DNA of 64,000 bases from Methylobacter sp. S3L5C (GTDB lineage: Bacteria > Pseudomonadota > Gammaproteobacteria > Methylococcales > Methylomonadaceae): the NCBI RefSeq assembly GCF_022788635.1, contig NZ_CP076024.1, positions 4,193,503 through 4,257,502 on the forward strand, in the 5' to 3' direction. This document shows positions 1 to 8,650 of the stretch, one piece after another. Under the pieces are notes generated by a model. That model did no database searches. It saw nothing but the letters and a program-made list of their open reading frames with translations, and was not told the DNA's origin. The translations under genes were made by a program, and so were the position numbers. Numbering within the stretch: the first letter of the stretch is position 1; every line of letters starts with the position of its first letter.

Positions 1-252
1 CTGGTAGAGAGACAACCGATTTTATTATCGGCAAGGGAATATGGCGTATTGGAGATTTTATTGCTACAAGCCGGAAAAGTCGTTACCAAAGATAGTATTG
101 CACAACGCTTATCGGTTGATGGTGATGCATTAACCGACAATGCCATTGAGATTTATATTTACCGCCTCCGTAAACGCATAGAACCTTATGGAGGAGTAAT
201 TCGCACCGTACGCGGCTTAGGCTATCTATTGGAGAAATCAACGGATGAATAA
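1..252 (+). CDS. OmpR/PhoB-type response regulator, C-terminal part only
   Basis: The window opens inside this gene. The frame is open from base 1 and ends in TAA at 250-252, giving 83 residues of a winged-helix DNA-binding domain. The segment LSAREYGVLEILL is the usual start of the Trans_reg_C domain and RTVRGLGYLLE is its C-terminal wing. The receiver domain lies upstream of the window. The stop overlaps the start of the following sensor kinase by 8 bases, so the two form a translationally coupled two-component operon. The regulated genes cannot be told from this sequence. Confidence 0.93.
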   Translation: MVERQPILLSAREYGVLEILLLQAGKVVTKDSIAQRLSVDGDALTDNAIEIYIYRLRKRIEPYGGVIRTVRGLGYLLEKSTDE

Positions 253-1618
253 AAACAAAAGTCTCAAAACGGAAATGCTTTTCCGGTTGGTTATTCCGCT
301 TATTTTTTTCGTGATAGTTGATGCCACCCTGTCTTATTTCGTAACCCTGAATTATGTCGATGAAGCGTATGATCGGTGGTTACTCGATTCTGCCAAATCC
401 TTAACGCAGGAAATCAAAGTACGGGAAGGCAAGATAATTATTGAGTTGCCAACCATTGCCTTGAAGATTTTCAACTGGGATGAGCAAGATAAAACTTATT
501 TTAAAATAACCTCTTCAGCGCAGGAAATACTGGCGGGCGATAATCTGGTTCCCGAGCCCGAAGATCTAAAAAAAGATTGGTCACATCCGGTTTATTTTAA
601 CGACAAGATGAACGGGCAATCAGTCAGAGTTGTGTCCATGTTAATTCCTCTGGATCAAACATCAGAAAAAGTTTTTGTACATGTCGCAGAAACCATGAAC
701 AAGCGCCAGACAATGATGATTGATATATTATTATCCGATCTGATTCCGCAAATAATATTAATTCTGCTAACCGGCATTTATCTGTTGAAGGGCTTGAAAA
801 AAGGTCTGGAGCCCCTGCGGTTATTGGCTAATCAAATCAGTCAGCGGTCATCTCGTGACCATAGCCCCATACCGGAAACACATGTTTTTATCGAAGTGCG
901 CACACTGACAGATACTATTAATGATTTGCTGGCAGCACACACGCTGGCTATTGCTACCCAGCAGCGTTTTATTGCCAATGCCGCACATCAACTACGTACA
1001 CCGCTGGCAGGTTTGAAATTACAGGCTGAACGTGCACTGCGTGAACAGGATTTATCGGCAATGCAACCCGCACTCAAACAAATCCAAAACAGTGCTGATC
1101 GCATGTCCCATTTAACGACACAATTATTGGTTCTTGCCAGATCAGAGCCCATCAATGGTGGATACGAGTTGCTGCCGGTAAATCTTTGCAAACTGGCTAA
1201 AAAAACCTGTATAGATTGGGTACCTAAAGCCTTACAGCGAAACATGGAGTTGAGCTTTGAAAGCACGGAAGACGTGATTTACGTCCAGGGCGATGAAATA
1301 CTACTGGGGGAATTATTAACTAATCTTTTGGATAACGCTATTTTTTATGGCTACGATAACGGTAACATTGCCGTCAAAATTTGCCGCTATCCTGTTCCGT
1401 GCCTGACAGTAGAAGATGATGGTCCCGGCATACCCGACATTGAAATAAACAGGGTTTTTGAGCGCTTTTACCGTATCCCCGGAAGCACGGGCAATGGTTG
1501 CGGCCTGGGATTAGCCATTGTTAAGGAAATTGCTGATCTGCATAAAGCACGTTTTGAAATGGGTAAATCAAGTATCGAAGGCGGAACCCGCATTAATTTA
1601 CTCTTTGAAAAAACTTAA
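245..1618 (+). CDS. Sensor histidine kinase (TctE/QseC-like)
   Basis: A 457-residue inner-membrane kinase. There is a transmembrane helix near residues 14-33, a periplasmic sensor region of about 125 residues and a second helix near 159-182. The dimerisation/H-box follows, with AAHQLRTPL (His about 247). The ATPase domain carries an N-box (LLDNAIFYG, about 360), a G1 box (EDDGPGIP, about 390) and a G2 box (GCGLGLAIVKE, about 418). All catalytic motifs are intact. It presumably phosphorylates the overlapping regulator. The periplasmic region resembles the 2CSK_N type found in TctE-like kinases, which often sense small organic acids or metals. The ligand is not known. Confidence 0.92.
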   Translation: MNKNKSLKTEMLFRLVIPLIFFVIVDATLSYFVTLNYVDEAYDRWLLDSAKSLTQEIKVREGKIIIELPTIALKIFNWDEQDKTYFKITSSAQEILAGDNLVPEPEDLKKDWSHPVYFNDKMNGQSVRVVSMLIPLDQTSEKVFVHVAETMNKRQTMMIDILLSDLIPQIILILLTGIYLLKGLKKGLEPLRLLANQISQRSSRDHSPIPETHVFIEVRTLTDTINDLLAAHTLAIATQQRFIANAAHQLRTPLAGLKLQAERALREQDLSAMQPALKQIQNSADRMSHLTTQLLVLARSEPINGGYELLPVNLCKLAKKTCIDWVPKALQRNMELSFESTEDVIYVQGDEILLGELLTNLLDNAIFYGYDNGNIAVKICRYPVPCLTVEDDGPGIPDIEINRVFERFYRIPGSTGNGCGLGLAIVKEIADLHKARFEMGKSSIEGGTRINLLFEKT

Positions 1619-1784
1619 AATCACCAACAGTGAAAGCATAAGATAATATCGAAATAGTTGACATTTTTTTATCAAAAATGCGTAACAATCCCGGTAGGCA
1701 GGTCAGGCGCCACCCCTAACTCGAAACACAGACTTTGATTTTCCGGGGTTACGTTATTGCGTCACCCCGAATCCTTTATAAAAG

Positions 1785-2813
1785 CTATCGTCTTGCAGGA
1801 CTGTGGTTTCTAGGTTCTCTTCTGGGATTATGGCCTTTGGTTTCCGGCTTGCCTTTTATTACTTCAGGCTCATTTCTTTCTAGTCCGGCAAATTCAAATA
1901 ACAAATCCAGTTCTTTATCCGTCAATTCATAAAACGTACAGGCTTTTAGACGTTCAGGTAAAACTACCGGCCCGTAGCGAACACGCATTAAGCGGCTAAC
2001 AACAACTTCCTGAGACTCCCATAAGCGCCTGACCAGTCGGTTACGTCCTTCACTAACGATAACGTGATACCATTTATTGGCACCTTCACCGCCAAAAAAC
2101 CGAATGGCATCGAATTTGGCTTTACCATCCTCAAGCTCTACACCTTGCTTGAGTTTTTCCAGCGTTGCCTCTGACACATCACCTAAAATACGCACCGCAT
2201 ATTCACGTTCAACTTCCGTGGAGGGGTGCATTAATTGATTGGCCAGCTCACCATTATTGGTAACCAATAATAATCCCGAGGTGTTAATATCCAACCGGCC
2301 TACTGAAATCCAGCGAGCGGTAGTCAGTGTCGGCAACTGCGTAAATACCACCGGACGACCTTCAGGATCGCGACGAGTTACCACTTCACCAGTAGGTTTG
2401 TGGTAAAGCAGTACCCGCGTGGGTTGTACCGCAAATTTTTCCCAATGAACCACCCGTTCATTGAGCTGCAAATAATCACGCTCTTTTAAACGGTCACCCA
2501 GTTTAACAATCTCACCGTTTAACTTTAACCGGCCTTCAGCTATCCAGCGTTCAATTTCCCTACGCGAACCGACACCGCCGCGTGCCAGCACTTTTTGTAT
2601 GCGCTCGCCTGCATCGGGCTGATTTTTGTTAACTTTTTTTGCTACCTTGATTTCATCCGGCTGTTTCGCTGAACTGCCGGCCGGTTTGTAACCCGTTTCT
2701 TTCGGCGCATTTCTTTCCTTGTTTTTACGCTGTTGTTTGGGTGACCTTTTTATTGTCTTCGGCGAGTTGCCCGGCTGCTTCGATGAATCGTTGGTTGGTT
2801 TCTTGCTTTTCAC
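1785..2813 (-). CDS. rluB: 23S rRNA pseudouridine synthase RluB
   Basis: 342 residues. A lysine-rich, low-complexity N-terminal tail of about 65 residues precedes an S4 RNA-binding domain (RIQKVLARGGVGSRREIE). The RsuA/RluB catalytic domain follows, with the motif GRLDINTSGLLLV holding the catalytic Asp (about 173). The family isomerises a uridine in helix 89-92 of 23S rRNA (U2605 in E. coli). The start is GTG at 2813, preceded by AGG six bases upstream. It overlaps the 3' end of scpB by 89 bases, which suggests coupled translation. The basic tails at both ends are common in RluB and probably bind RNA. Confidence 0.93.
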   Translation of the reverse strand: MKSKKPTNDSSKQPGNSPKTIKRSPKQQRKNKERNAPKETGYKPAGSSAKQPDEIKVAKKVNKNQPDAGERIQKVLARGGVGSRREIERWIAEGRLKLNGEIVKLGDRLKERDYLQLNERVVHWEKFAVQPTRVLLYHKPTGEVVTRRDPEGRPVVFTQLPTLTTARWISVGRLDINTSGLLLVTNNGELANQLMHPSTEVEREYAVRILGDVSEATLEKLKQGVELEDGKAKFDAIRFFGGEGANKWYHVIVSEGRNRLVRRLWESQEVVVSRLMRVRYGPVVLPERLKACTFYELTDKELDLLFEFAGLERNEPEVIKGKPETKGHNPRREPRNHSPARR

Positions 2814-3480
2814 TCGTTACCTGCATAGGTTGTTGCGTATTATCTAACGACTCATCAAGATGTTGTATATCCTGCAAAGTTGGTAGTTCATTTAATGACG
2901 TAATATTAAAATAATCCAGAAATTGTTTGGTCGTGCCATATAAGCCGGGTCTACCCGGCGTTTCTTTATATGCTACTACTCTGACCCACTCACGTTCAAG
3001 TAAAGTCTGAATAATACTTGAGCTGACACTGACACCGCGTATATCTTCAATATCGGCACGAGTCACCGGTTGCCGGTAGGCAATAATTGCCAAGGTTTCC
3101 AGTAATGCCCGTGAATATTTTGGTGGTTTCTCTTCAAATAAACGCGATACCCAGCGGGATAAATCCTGTTTAATTTGAAATCGATAACCACTGGCTACCT
3201 GTTTTAATTCAATGGGCCTGGATTTGTAATCTTCCGTAATAGCCTCTATTGCCAATTGTATTTCCTGCAGTTCCGGTTGTTCCAGTTCAGGAAAAACGTG
3301 TAATACTTGTTTAGCCGTCATCGGACGCTTGGCAACAAATAGAATTGCTTCAACTATACGCTTGGTTTTTACGTTGATGTCAGGTTGTTCAGTCACAGAT
3401 GGAAGTGTGTTCAATGTTGTTGGTCTTAACGGTTTATGTCGTTTTCTAAACTTGCCAAAAGGACGCAGCCTGATTGGCAC
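2725..3480 (-). CDS. scpB: Segregation and condensation protein B (ScpB)
   Basis: ScpB is the winged-helix partner of ScpA in the Smc condensin that compacts and segregates chromosomes. The conserved domain begins at TKRIVEAILFVAKRPMT and includes LLETLAIIAYRQPVTRADIE and the recognition segment near VVAYKETPGRPGLYGTT. The frame is open back to an ATG at 3798, but that start would overlap scpA by more than 200 bases and add an unrelated leader. I chose GTG 3480, which has GAAGAG nine bases upstream; GTG 3396 is an alternative. The C-terminal tail of about 40 residues is polar and low-complexity, and it overlaps rluB. Confidence 0.88.
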   Translation of the reverse strand: MPIRLRPFGKFRKRHKPLRPTTLNTLPSVTEQPDINVKTKRIVEAILFVAKRPMTAKQVLHVFPELEQPELQEIQLAIEAITEDYKSRPIELKQVASGYRFQIKQDLSRWVSRLFEEKPPKYSRALLETLAIIAYRQPVTRADIEDIRGVSVSSSIIQTLLEREWVRVVAYKETPGRPGLYGTTKQFLDYFNITSLNELPTLQDIQHLDESLDNTQQPMQVTSEKQETNQRFIEAAGQLAEDNKKVTQTTA

Positions 3481-3577
3481 AACAAACCGCTCTTCGACAA
3501 AGCCCTTTTGGGCAAAGTTGATGGGTACATCATGGTCAGCTACGATTAAGTCAACAACAGCAGGCTTTACCGATACT

Positions 3578-4408
3578 TTAGTTTCCCGTTTCGATGGCGA
3601 TGTAACCGGCACCTCTAACTCGTATTTCGGTAAAGGGTTCTGACTGAATGATTTCGATAAGTCCTTCTTTACCAAGTTCGAGGATGGCCAGAAACGCGAC
3701 AACAACTCCGGGTCGACCTTCTTTTCGGATAAATAATTGCGAGAAAAGGAGACTATCTTGTCCTTTAAGGTTTGCCAAAATGGTTGCCATTCGTTCACGG
3801 ACAGATAACGCTTCTTTGGTAATTTGATGATGACTGAGTTGGTCTACCCGTTTAAGAACATCCTGAAAAGCCAGTAACATGTCTCTTAACTGAATATCCG
3901 GTAATTGCTGCACAATATCCAATGCTGAAATATCAATATCTACTGCAAATATATCACGTTCAACTCTGGGTAAAAAATCCATCTCTTCAGCAGCGGCCTT
4001 AATACATTCATATTCCTGTAATCTGCGAATTAATGTAGCCCGGGGATCGTCTTCGCCATCATCTTGCTCAGACTGCCTGGGTAAAAGCATTCTTGACTTT
4101 ATTTCTGCCAGGAGCGCTGCCATAACCAAATATTCAGCGGCCAATTCCAGGTTTAATTCCCCCATTAGTTGAATATAAGTAATGTATTGTTTGGTAATCT
4201 GGGCAATAGGGATATTTACAATATCCAGATTTTGCCTTCTGATTAAATACAGTAGTAAATCCAGCGGCCCTTCAAATAAGTCCAGAAACACTTCCAGTGC
4301 ATCCGGCGGAATATAAAGATCATCCGGTAATTTATTAAAAGCCGCACCGTTAACCATGGCAAACACCGGCACATGATCCATAACAGCAGTCGTTATGTTA
4401 GTAGTCAT
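3578..4408 (-). CDS. scpA: Segregation and condensation protein A (ScpA)
   Basis: 276 residues, the kleisin subunit that bridges the Smc heads. The N-terminal kleisin signature FEGPLDLLLYLIRRQNLDI is clear at about residues 45-63. It is followed by the helix with AEYLVMAALLAEIKSRMLLP. The C-terminal winged helix (VVAFLAILELGKEGLI) contacts the Smc head. The gene lies in the usual gammaproteobacterial order yciO, M50 protease, scpA, scpB, rluB, all on the minus strand and probably one transcript. Confidence 0.94.
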   Translation of the reverse strand: MTTNITTAVMDHVPVFAMVNGAAFNKLPDDLYIPPDALEVFLDLFEGPLDLLLYLIRRQNLDIVNIPIAQITKQYITYIQLMGELNLELAAEYLVMAALLAEIKSRMLLPRQSEQDDGEDDPRATLIRRLQEYECIKAAAEEMDFLPRVERDIFAVDIDISALDIVQQLPDIQLRDMLLAFQDVLKRVDQLSHHQITKEALSVRERMATILANLKGQDSLLFSQLFIRKEGRPGVVVAFLAILELGKEGLIEIIQSEPFTEIRVRGAGYIAIETGN

Positions 4409-4488
4409 TTTATTGCCGTTGGTATCGCGTCAGGTTAAAATGATTGGCAGGATCGTCCAAAACAAGATTCAAGAGTAATTCATGAAAA

Positions 4489-5148
4489 TCATAAGCCGGC
4501 AATTGAAAAAAACAATTTCTGGGCGATAAACAGAGGGTATTCTAAAAGTACGTTTAAAACTTTAGTGTAGAGCAATATGATCAAAATAATAAACCCGTAC
4601 CGTTCCAGGCGATTATATTGCCGAGCCCAATAAGTCGGTAAAATACCTGTCAAAATACGACTGCCATCAAGCGGCGGAATCGGTAACAAATTAATCAACG
4701 CCAAAACCAGGTTAATTGAAATACCGGCAACACCTGAATAAATCAACGGATGTGAGATCGCTTCATTGCCCGCGCCGATAGTAACACCCAAGCGAATAAT
4801 TAGCGCCCAAAAGACCGCCATCAACAAATTTGAAACAGGCCCGGCCAAAGCCACTATAGCCATATCCTGCAAGGGATTTTTAAAATTTCGCGGATCAACA
4901 GGAACCGGTTTTGCCCAGCCAAAAATAAAACCGGTACCGGTAATCAGTAACAGTCCTGGAAGAATAATCGTACCAAACAGATCGATATGCTTGATCGGAT
5001 TTAAGGTTAACCGACCCAAACTGGAGGCAGTATTATCGCCGTATTTTTTGGCAACCCAACCGTGTGCTACTTCATGTACGGTAATCGCAAAAATCACCGG
5101 CAATATCCAAACCGCTATGCGCTGAATTAACGTTAAATTATCCATCAT
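4489..5148 (-). CDS. Site-2-protease-like M50 membrane metallopeptidase
   Basis: 219 residues with about five or six membrane helices. The zinc motif HEVAHG sits at residues 25-30 in the first helix. The second family motif, NLLPIPPLDGSRIL (about residues 152-165), supplies the third ligand Asp. It is of the short YwhC/YdhO-like rhomboid-neighbour type, without PDZ domains, so it is not RseP. Its substrate is unknown. It sits between yciO and scpA as in many gammaproteobacteria. Confidence 0.9.
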   Translation of the reverse strand: MMDNLTLIQRIAVWILPVIFAITVHEVAHGWVAKKYGDNTASSLGRLTLNPIKHIDLFGTIILPGLLLITGTGFIFGWAKPVPVDPRNFKNPLQDMAIVALAGPVSNLLMAVFWALIIRLGVTIGAGNEAISHPLIYSGVAGISINLVLALINLLPIPPLDGSRILTGILPTYWARQYNRLERYGFIILIILLYTKVLNVLLEYPLFIAQKLFFSIAGL

Positions 5149-5163
5149 ATTATATATTCTCTA

Positions 5164-5784
5164 TCAATCCAGCATGGGAGCAAGACCCTTGCCCTGGCGG
5201 ATGATCTCTGCACCGTCATTGGAAAACTCGATCATGGTCGTTTCTCCACCGTCAATAATGCCGGCATCAATGATTAAATCCAATTCATTTTCAAGCTGGT
5301 TTTTAATGTCGTAAGGATCGGTCATAGGCTCGGTTTCTCCCGGCAATATCAAAGTCGCACTGAACAAAGCTTCGCCCAACTCCTGAAGCAACAATTGTGC
5401 AACCGGATGATTGGGAATACGTACACCGATAGTTTTTTTCTTGGGATGTTGAAGCCGGCGCGGCACTTCTCGCGTGGCATCCAGAATAAAAGTAAAAGGC
5501 CCCGGCGTTAATATTTTAATCAACCGATAAGCATCATTACCGATTTTAGTAAATGTTGATACTTGCGTCAGATCTTTGCACACGAGCGTAAAGTTGTGTT
5601 TATCATCCAATTGTCTGATACGCCGTATCCTGTCCAGTGCCTGTTTGTCATCCAATTGACAGGCAAGCGCATAGGATGAATCTGTCGGATAAACAATAAC
5701 GCCACCCTTGCGAATAATTTCCACAGCACGGTGAATCAATCGCAATTGCGGATTTTCTGGATGTATTTCAAAAAACTGAGCCAT
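5164..5784 (-). CDS. yciO: YciO family protein (Sua5/YrdC fold)
   Basis: 206 residues made of a single YrdC-type domain. The N-terminal FFEIHPENPQLRLIHRAVEI and VIVYPTDSSYALAC closely resemble E. coli YciO. This family has the threonylcarbamoyl-AMP synthase fold. YciO itself is not the main tRNA t6A enzyme in E. coli, and its natural role is unsettled, so a t6A role should not be assumed here. It is the first gene of the run leading to scpA, scpB and rluB, 15 bases before the M50 protease. Confidence 0.9.
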   Translation of the reverse strand: MAQFFEIHPENPQLRLIHRAVEIIRKGGVIVYPTDSSYALACQLDDKQALDRIRRIRQLDDKHNFTLVCKDLTQVSTFTKIGNDAYRLIKILTPGPFTFILDATREVPRRLQHPKKKTIGVRIPNHPVAQLLLQELGEALFSATLILPGETEPMTDPYDIKNQLENELDLIIDAGIIDGGETTMIEFSNDGAEIIRQGKGLAPMLD

Positions 5785-5818
5785 CGTGGATGCTAAAGTG
5801 AAATTAAATAGACGCGCA

Positions 5819-6001
5819 TTATACCTTACATCCCCGAATGATCGCGTTTAAAAATACTTGAAAATAGAATTTAAATAGGGATAAAACCGCTATCAACATT
5901 AATAATAAGGCGACTGAGGGAACACTCCATAAAGTAAATCCAAGATAAATATTTTTACTTTCACCAGAATCAAGAGTCTGCCCGAGAAAAGATACCTTCA
6001 T
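5819..6001 (-). CDS. Possible small membrane protein, unrecognised
   Basis: A 60-residue frame starting at ATG 6001 with a weak upstream ribosome site. It has one long hydrophobic stretch (VPSVALLLMLIAVLSLF) that could span the membrane and a short basic C-terminus. It belongs to no family I recognise. It fills the gap between yciO and the TPR gene on the same strand. It could be a chance frame; nothing but hydrophobicity supports it. Confidence 0.3.
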   Translation of the reverse strand: MKVSFLGQTLDSGESKNIYLGFTLWSVPSVALLLMLIAVLSLFKFYFQVFLNAIIRGCKV

Positions 6002-6108
6002 TAATTAAGCGACATTATTTTCTGTAGGGTCTGCCGTGTGGATCTTGAAAGCTAAAATGCACGGGCTTATTTAATCCAGAAATCTATAACTATCATCCTT
6101 AATTTTGG

Positions 6109-7152
6109 CTATTTTTTTGTATCCACGAGATCATGTCTGACGCTTTCTTTTTGCTGGGTGTTTTTCGAACTATTTAGATAGTTTATTTCAGCCCAATTGA
6201 TAACTTTCTCGCGCGCTTGCTTTAAACGCATGTCATCTTCTTTTTCGTTGCGTCCTTTCATATACTGATGCAATGTTAACCTGTCTTTTGAAAATCTATA
6301 GGCATTAGAAAAACAGGCTACCGCCTTATTGACTTCACCCTTTTTTCCGAATACTTCGCCTAAATTTTCCCATGCTGTTGTTCGCCCTGGAGACAATGTT
6401 AAGGCGCTGGTTATTGCTTGTTGGGCCGCATTAATATCACCTTGTCTTAAGTAAGAAAACCCCAAATTATTGATAACTTCAACATCCGACCGATCTAATT
6501 TATTGGCTTTTTCAAACAGCTCTACCGCCTTATTAAAACCACCTTCTTTTAGTGCCACCAAACCTTTAAAGTTAACTGCTCTCGCCGCCTTCTTGTTACC
6601 TTGCTCTGGTTTGGATGAATTTTCTATTTGCTGCTTTAGTTGTTGTAGTGCTGATTCGTGACTTAATCCACCAGCATTTAACGCATATTCAAGCATCTGC
6701 ACAACCATTGTTTGCGATATATTTGCTGAGGAAATATTCCCGGCTTTATCTTGCTGCTCGAGCAACTCCTGCTTGGGTAGTTCCTGGATTGCCGGTGATT
6801 TTGGCAGTATTTGTAGCACTGACTGTTCAGGTGTTTTTGATGCCTCTTCTGCGACGCTATCCAATAACAAGGATTGCGCTGATGAGGATTGCCTGGAATT
6901 AACTATTTGCTTGACTTTATCCACAACAGCAACTTTATTTTCGTTTATTTGAGCTTTTTCAGGTGGTTGATAACCAGCAATTTCATGCCTTGTAACAACA
7001 AATATCCCCAGGCAAATCATCAATACCAAAACGAACAAGCCCACACGGCGATTACTATCAATAACCCCAGGATTATTAATTCCACAATACGGGCAAGTTT
7101 TAGCTTCTGTTGAAATTTCTTTTCTACATTCTTTACAGTTATTTAATGCCAT
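6109..7152 (-). CDS. Zinc-ribbon, single-pass membrane, TPR protein
   Basis: 347 residues. A zinc ribbon occupies residues 6-23 (Cys6, Cys9, Cys20, Cys23 in CKEC and CPYC). One membrane helix lies near 36-54 (VGLFVLVLMICLGIFVV). A polar linker leads to at least two or three TPR units near residues 190-290 (FNKAVELFEKANKL, GDINAAQQAITSALTL, GEVNKAVACFSNAYRF). The domain order suggests a cytoplasmic ribbon and a periplasmic TPR scaffold. The specific role is unknown. It stands alone, with no operon partner. Confidence 0.8.
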   Translation of the reverse strand: MALNNCKECRKEISTEAKTCPYCGINNPGVIDSNRRVGLFVLVLMICLGIFVVTRHEIAGYQPPEKAQINENKVAVVDKVKQIVNSRQSSSAQSLLLDSVAEEASKTPEQSVLQILPKSPAIQELPKQELLEQQDKAGNISSANISQTMVVQMLEYALNAGGLSHESALQQLKQQIENSSKPEQGNKKAARAVNFKGLVALKEGGFNKAVELFEKANKLDRSDVEVINNLGFSYLRQGDINAAQQAITSALTLSPGRTTAWENLGEVFGKKGEVNKAVACFSNAYRFSKDRLTLHQYMKGRNEKEDDMRLKQAREKVINWAEINYLNSSKNTQQKESVRHDLVDTKK

Positions 7153-7401
7153 GGGCCTTACTTCATTAATAATTACAGGCGAATTTTTTAGTCAAGCAAA
7201 TATCCTGTGTTGTCAGTGTCATGACAGGCGCTTATTAGAAATAAATAACCTGAAAACCATTCTAAATCGACGTATCTTTAAGCGTTAACATTGCTTCTCT
7301 CAGGTAATGTCAAAAAATCAATAGCCTCAAGTGACGCAGGATTTTTGTTTATTTACATCGACGGCAAGGTTATAAAAAGTAGGACAATGCAGGAAATAAC
7401 C

Positions 7402-7539
7402 TTATGGATGCGCTAACCCCAAGATACCCACAACAATCAAATATACCGCTACGAAGTAATTTAAAAACCTTGGCATTAACAAAATCAATACCCCCATTAC
7501 AATAGCCAGTATGGGTGCGATGGCGACATTCATAATCAT
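7402..7539 (-). CDS. DUF3096-like small membrane protein
   Basis: A 45-residue frame too short for routine calling. It starts at ATG 7539 (or ATG 7533) with AAGGA upstream and ends TAA at 7402. It is almost wholly hydrophobic, with a central MPRFLNY turn between two membrane helices (APILAIVMGVLILL and VAVYLIVVGILGL). This two-helix layout around a PR-LNY turn matches the DUF3096 family, whose function is unknown. The strong ribosome site and family-like sequence support a real gene. Confidence 0.72.
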   Translation of the reverse strand: MIMNVAIAPILAIVMGVLILLMPRFLNYFVAVYLIVVGILGLAHP

Positions 7540-7574
7540 GATAATTTTTCCTTAGAAATTTAAGTCAAAGGCAA

Positions 7575-7673
7575 CTAGTACTCAGTCAATCTGATAATGT
7601 CGGATGCCATGTCAGTAATTTCGTTATTACAGGGCTACTTTTATCCGACATATCAACGCTGACTGAGTACTAG
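7575..7673. repeat. 99-bp palindromic element (MITE-like)
   Basis: The two ends are perfect 14-base inverted repeats, CTAGTACTCAGTCA at 7575-7588 and its complement at 7660-7673. The arms continue as an imperfect palindrome (ATGTCGGAT against ATCCGACAT), so the transcript would fold into one long hairpin. It has no coding capacity. It may be a MITE or a repetitive extragenic palindrome. No second copy was seen in the window. Confidence 0.6.
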
Positions 7674-7781
7674 CTTATATCGCTTTGCGTTTCGCTATTG
7701 ATGTCGTTACCTATTCCGGCTACCAACTTTCAGAGGGAAAGTCTTAACTAGCAAAAATACTTTTTAGGGTATCACATATTT

Positions 7782-7798
7782 TTACATGAAACATGTAA
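7782..7798. promoter_or_regulatory. Operator-like palindrome
   Basis: TTACATG-AAA-CATGTAA is a perfect 7-base inverted repeat with a 3-base spacer. It lies in AT-rich intergenic DNA between the DUF3096 gene and the IS200 remnant. It has the form of a dimeric regulator site, but it is not next to an obvious promoter. Confidence 0.3.
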
Positions 7799-7893
7799 CC
7801 TTGAAACTCTAATTCGTAGAGATAGTGTTTACAAATTAACGATAAACCAACGAACAAGATTTAATGCCGGCAATCTCGTTTCCTGTAATAGTC

Positions 7894-7919
7894 AAAAACC
7901 TCCGGCAAAGCCGGAGGCT
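7894..7919 (-). terminator. Hairpin with T-run at the 3' side of the IS200 remnant
   Basis: On the minus strand CCTCCGGC-TTT-GCCGGAGG is followed by TTTTT. It is a strong rho-independent terminator-like hairpin directly after the degenerate transposase, and may double as part of the element's end. Confidence 0.6.
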
Positions 7920-7926
7920 TGAAAAT

Positions 7927-8444
7927 GTGAACCGCTCAAAGCGGATTAATAATTGTGCCACCTAAAGGTGACAATGCCTTAAAATAAATCGAGTTGTTCT
8001 ATTCGTTTATCCTCTTCTTCTTGATGCCTGATATAGTTTCGTACAGTGACTTCATCCCTGCCCACTGTTGAAACATAATATCCTCTTGCCCAAAAACTTT
8101 GTCCGGTGAAATTCTTTCTTCGCCCCATAAAAGTTCATGCAATGGATATAGCGCTTTTACCCTTAATAAAGCCAACAACCTGTGATACTGAATATTTGGC
8201 TGTAATTGAGATTAGAATATGGACATGATCTGACATCAAATATCCTTCCTCAATCTTGCATTCCTTTTGTAAGGCTAAATCTTTTAGTATTGATCCCAGA
8301 TATTGCCTCAACTCCTTATAAAGGCTTTTTTTCTATACTTTGGAATCCAGATTATATGGTATTTACATTCCCATTTTGTATGACTTAAACTCTCTGGTGA
8401 ATTCATCGTTTGTTTCCTTATCTTTTGAACTTTAGGCGGTTCAC
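7927..8444 (-). mobile_element. IS200/IS605-type element, degenerate
   Basis: An approximately 520-bp element bounded by near-matching inverted sequences: GTGAACCGCTCAAAG at 7927-7941 and CTTTAGGCGGTTCAC at 8430-8444 (13 of 15 bases pair). It contains a broken Y1 transposase reading on the minus strand. True IS200 ends are subterminal hairpins, so the exact borders are uncertain. Confidence 0.6.
7979..8406 (-). pseudogene. tnpA: IS200-type TnpA transposase, broken
   Basis: Reading from ATG 8406 gives SLSHTKWECKYHIIWIPKYR, the classical start of a Y1-type TnpA. A frameshift near 8325-8335 follows, after which the proper frame resumes with LYKELRQYLGSILKDL and MSDHVHILISI (the HUH motif). There is then an in-frame TGA where the family has Arg (SIA-stop-TFMGRR), and the C-terminal half (SFWARGYYVSTVGRDE) runs to TAA at 7979. 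The catalytic Tyr of YYVST is still present. With a frameshift and a nonsense codon it cannot make an active protein. Confidence 0.82.
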
Positions 8445-8650
8445 AGATAGGGAGACTCTCGATGATTCCCGTAATTGTCAAACTTTATGAGTCCACCAGC
8501 AGAGTTGGGGGGTTTACTTATGATTAATTACCGCTGATATACTTATTCTGGTCACTATAGCCAGTTATAATCATCAGGCTTAATAAACTCCAATGAAAAA
8601 TACCATATACTTAAGCACGAATATTATCACGCCACCTTAACTCTTAAATA

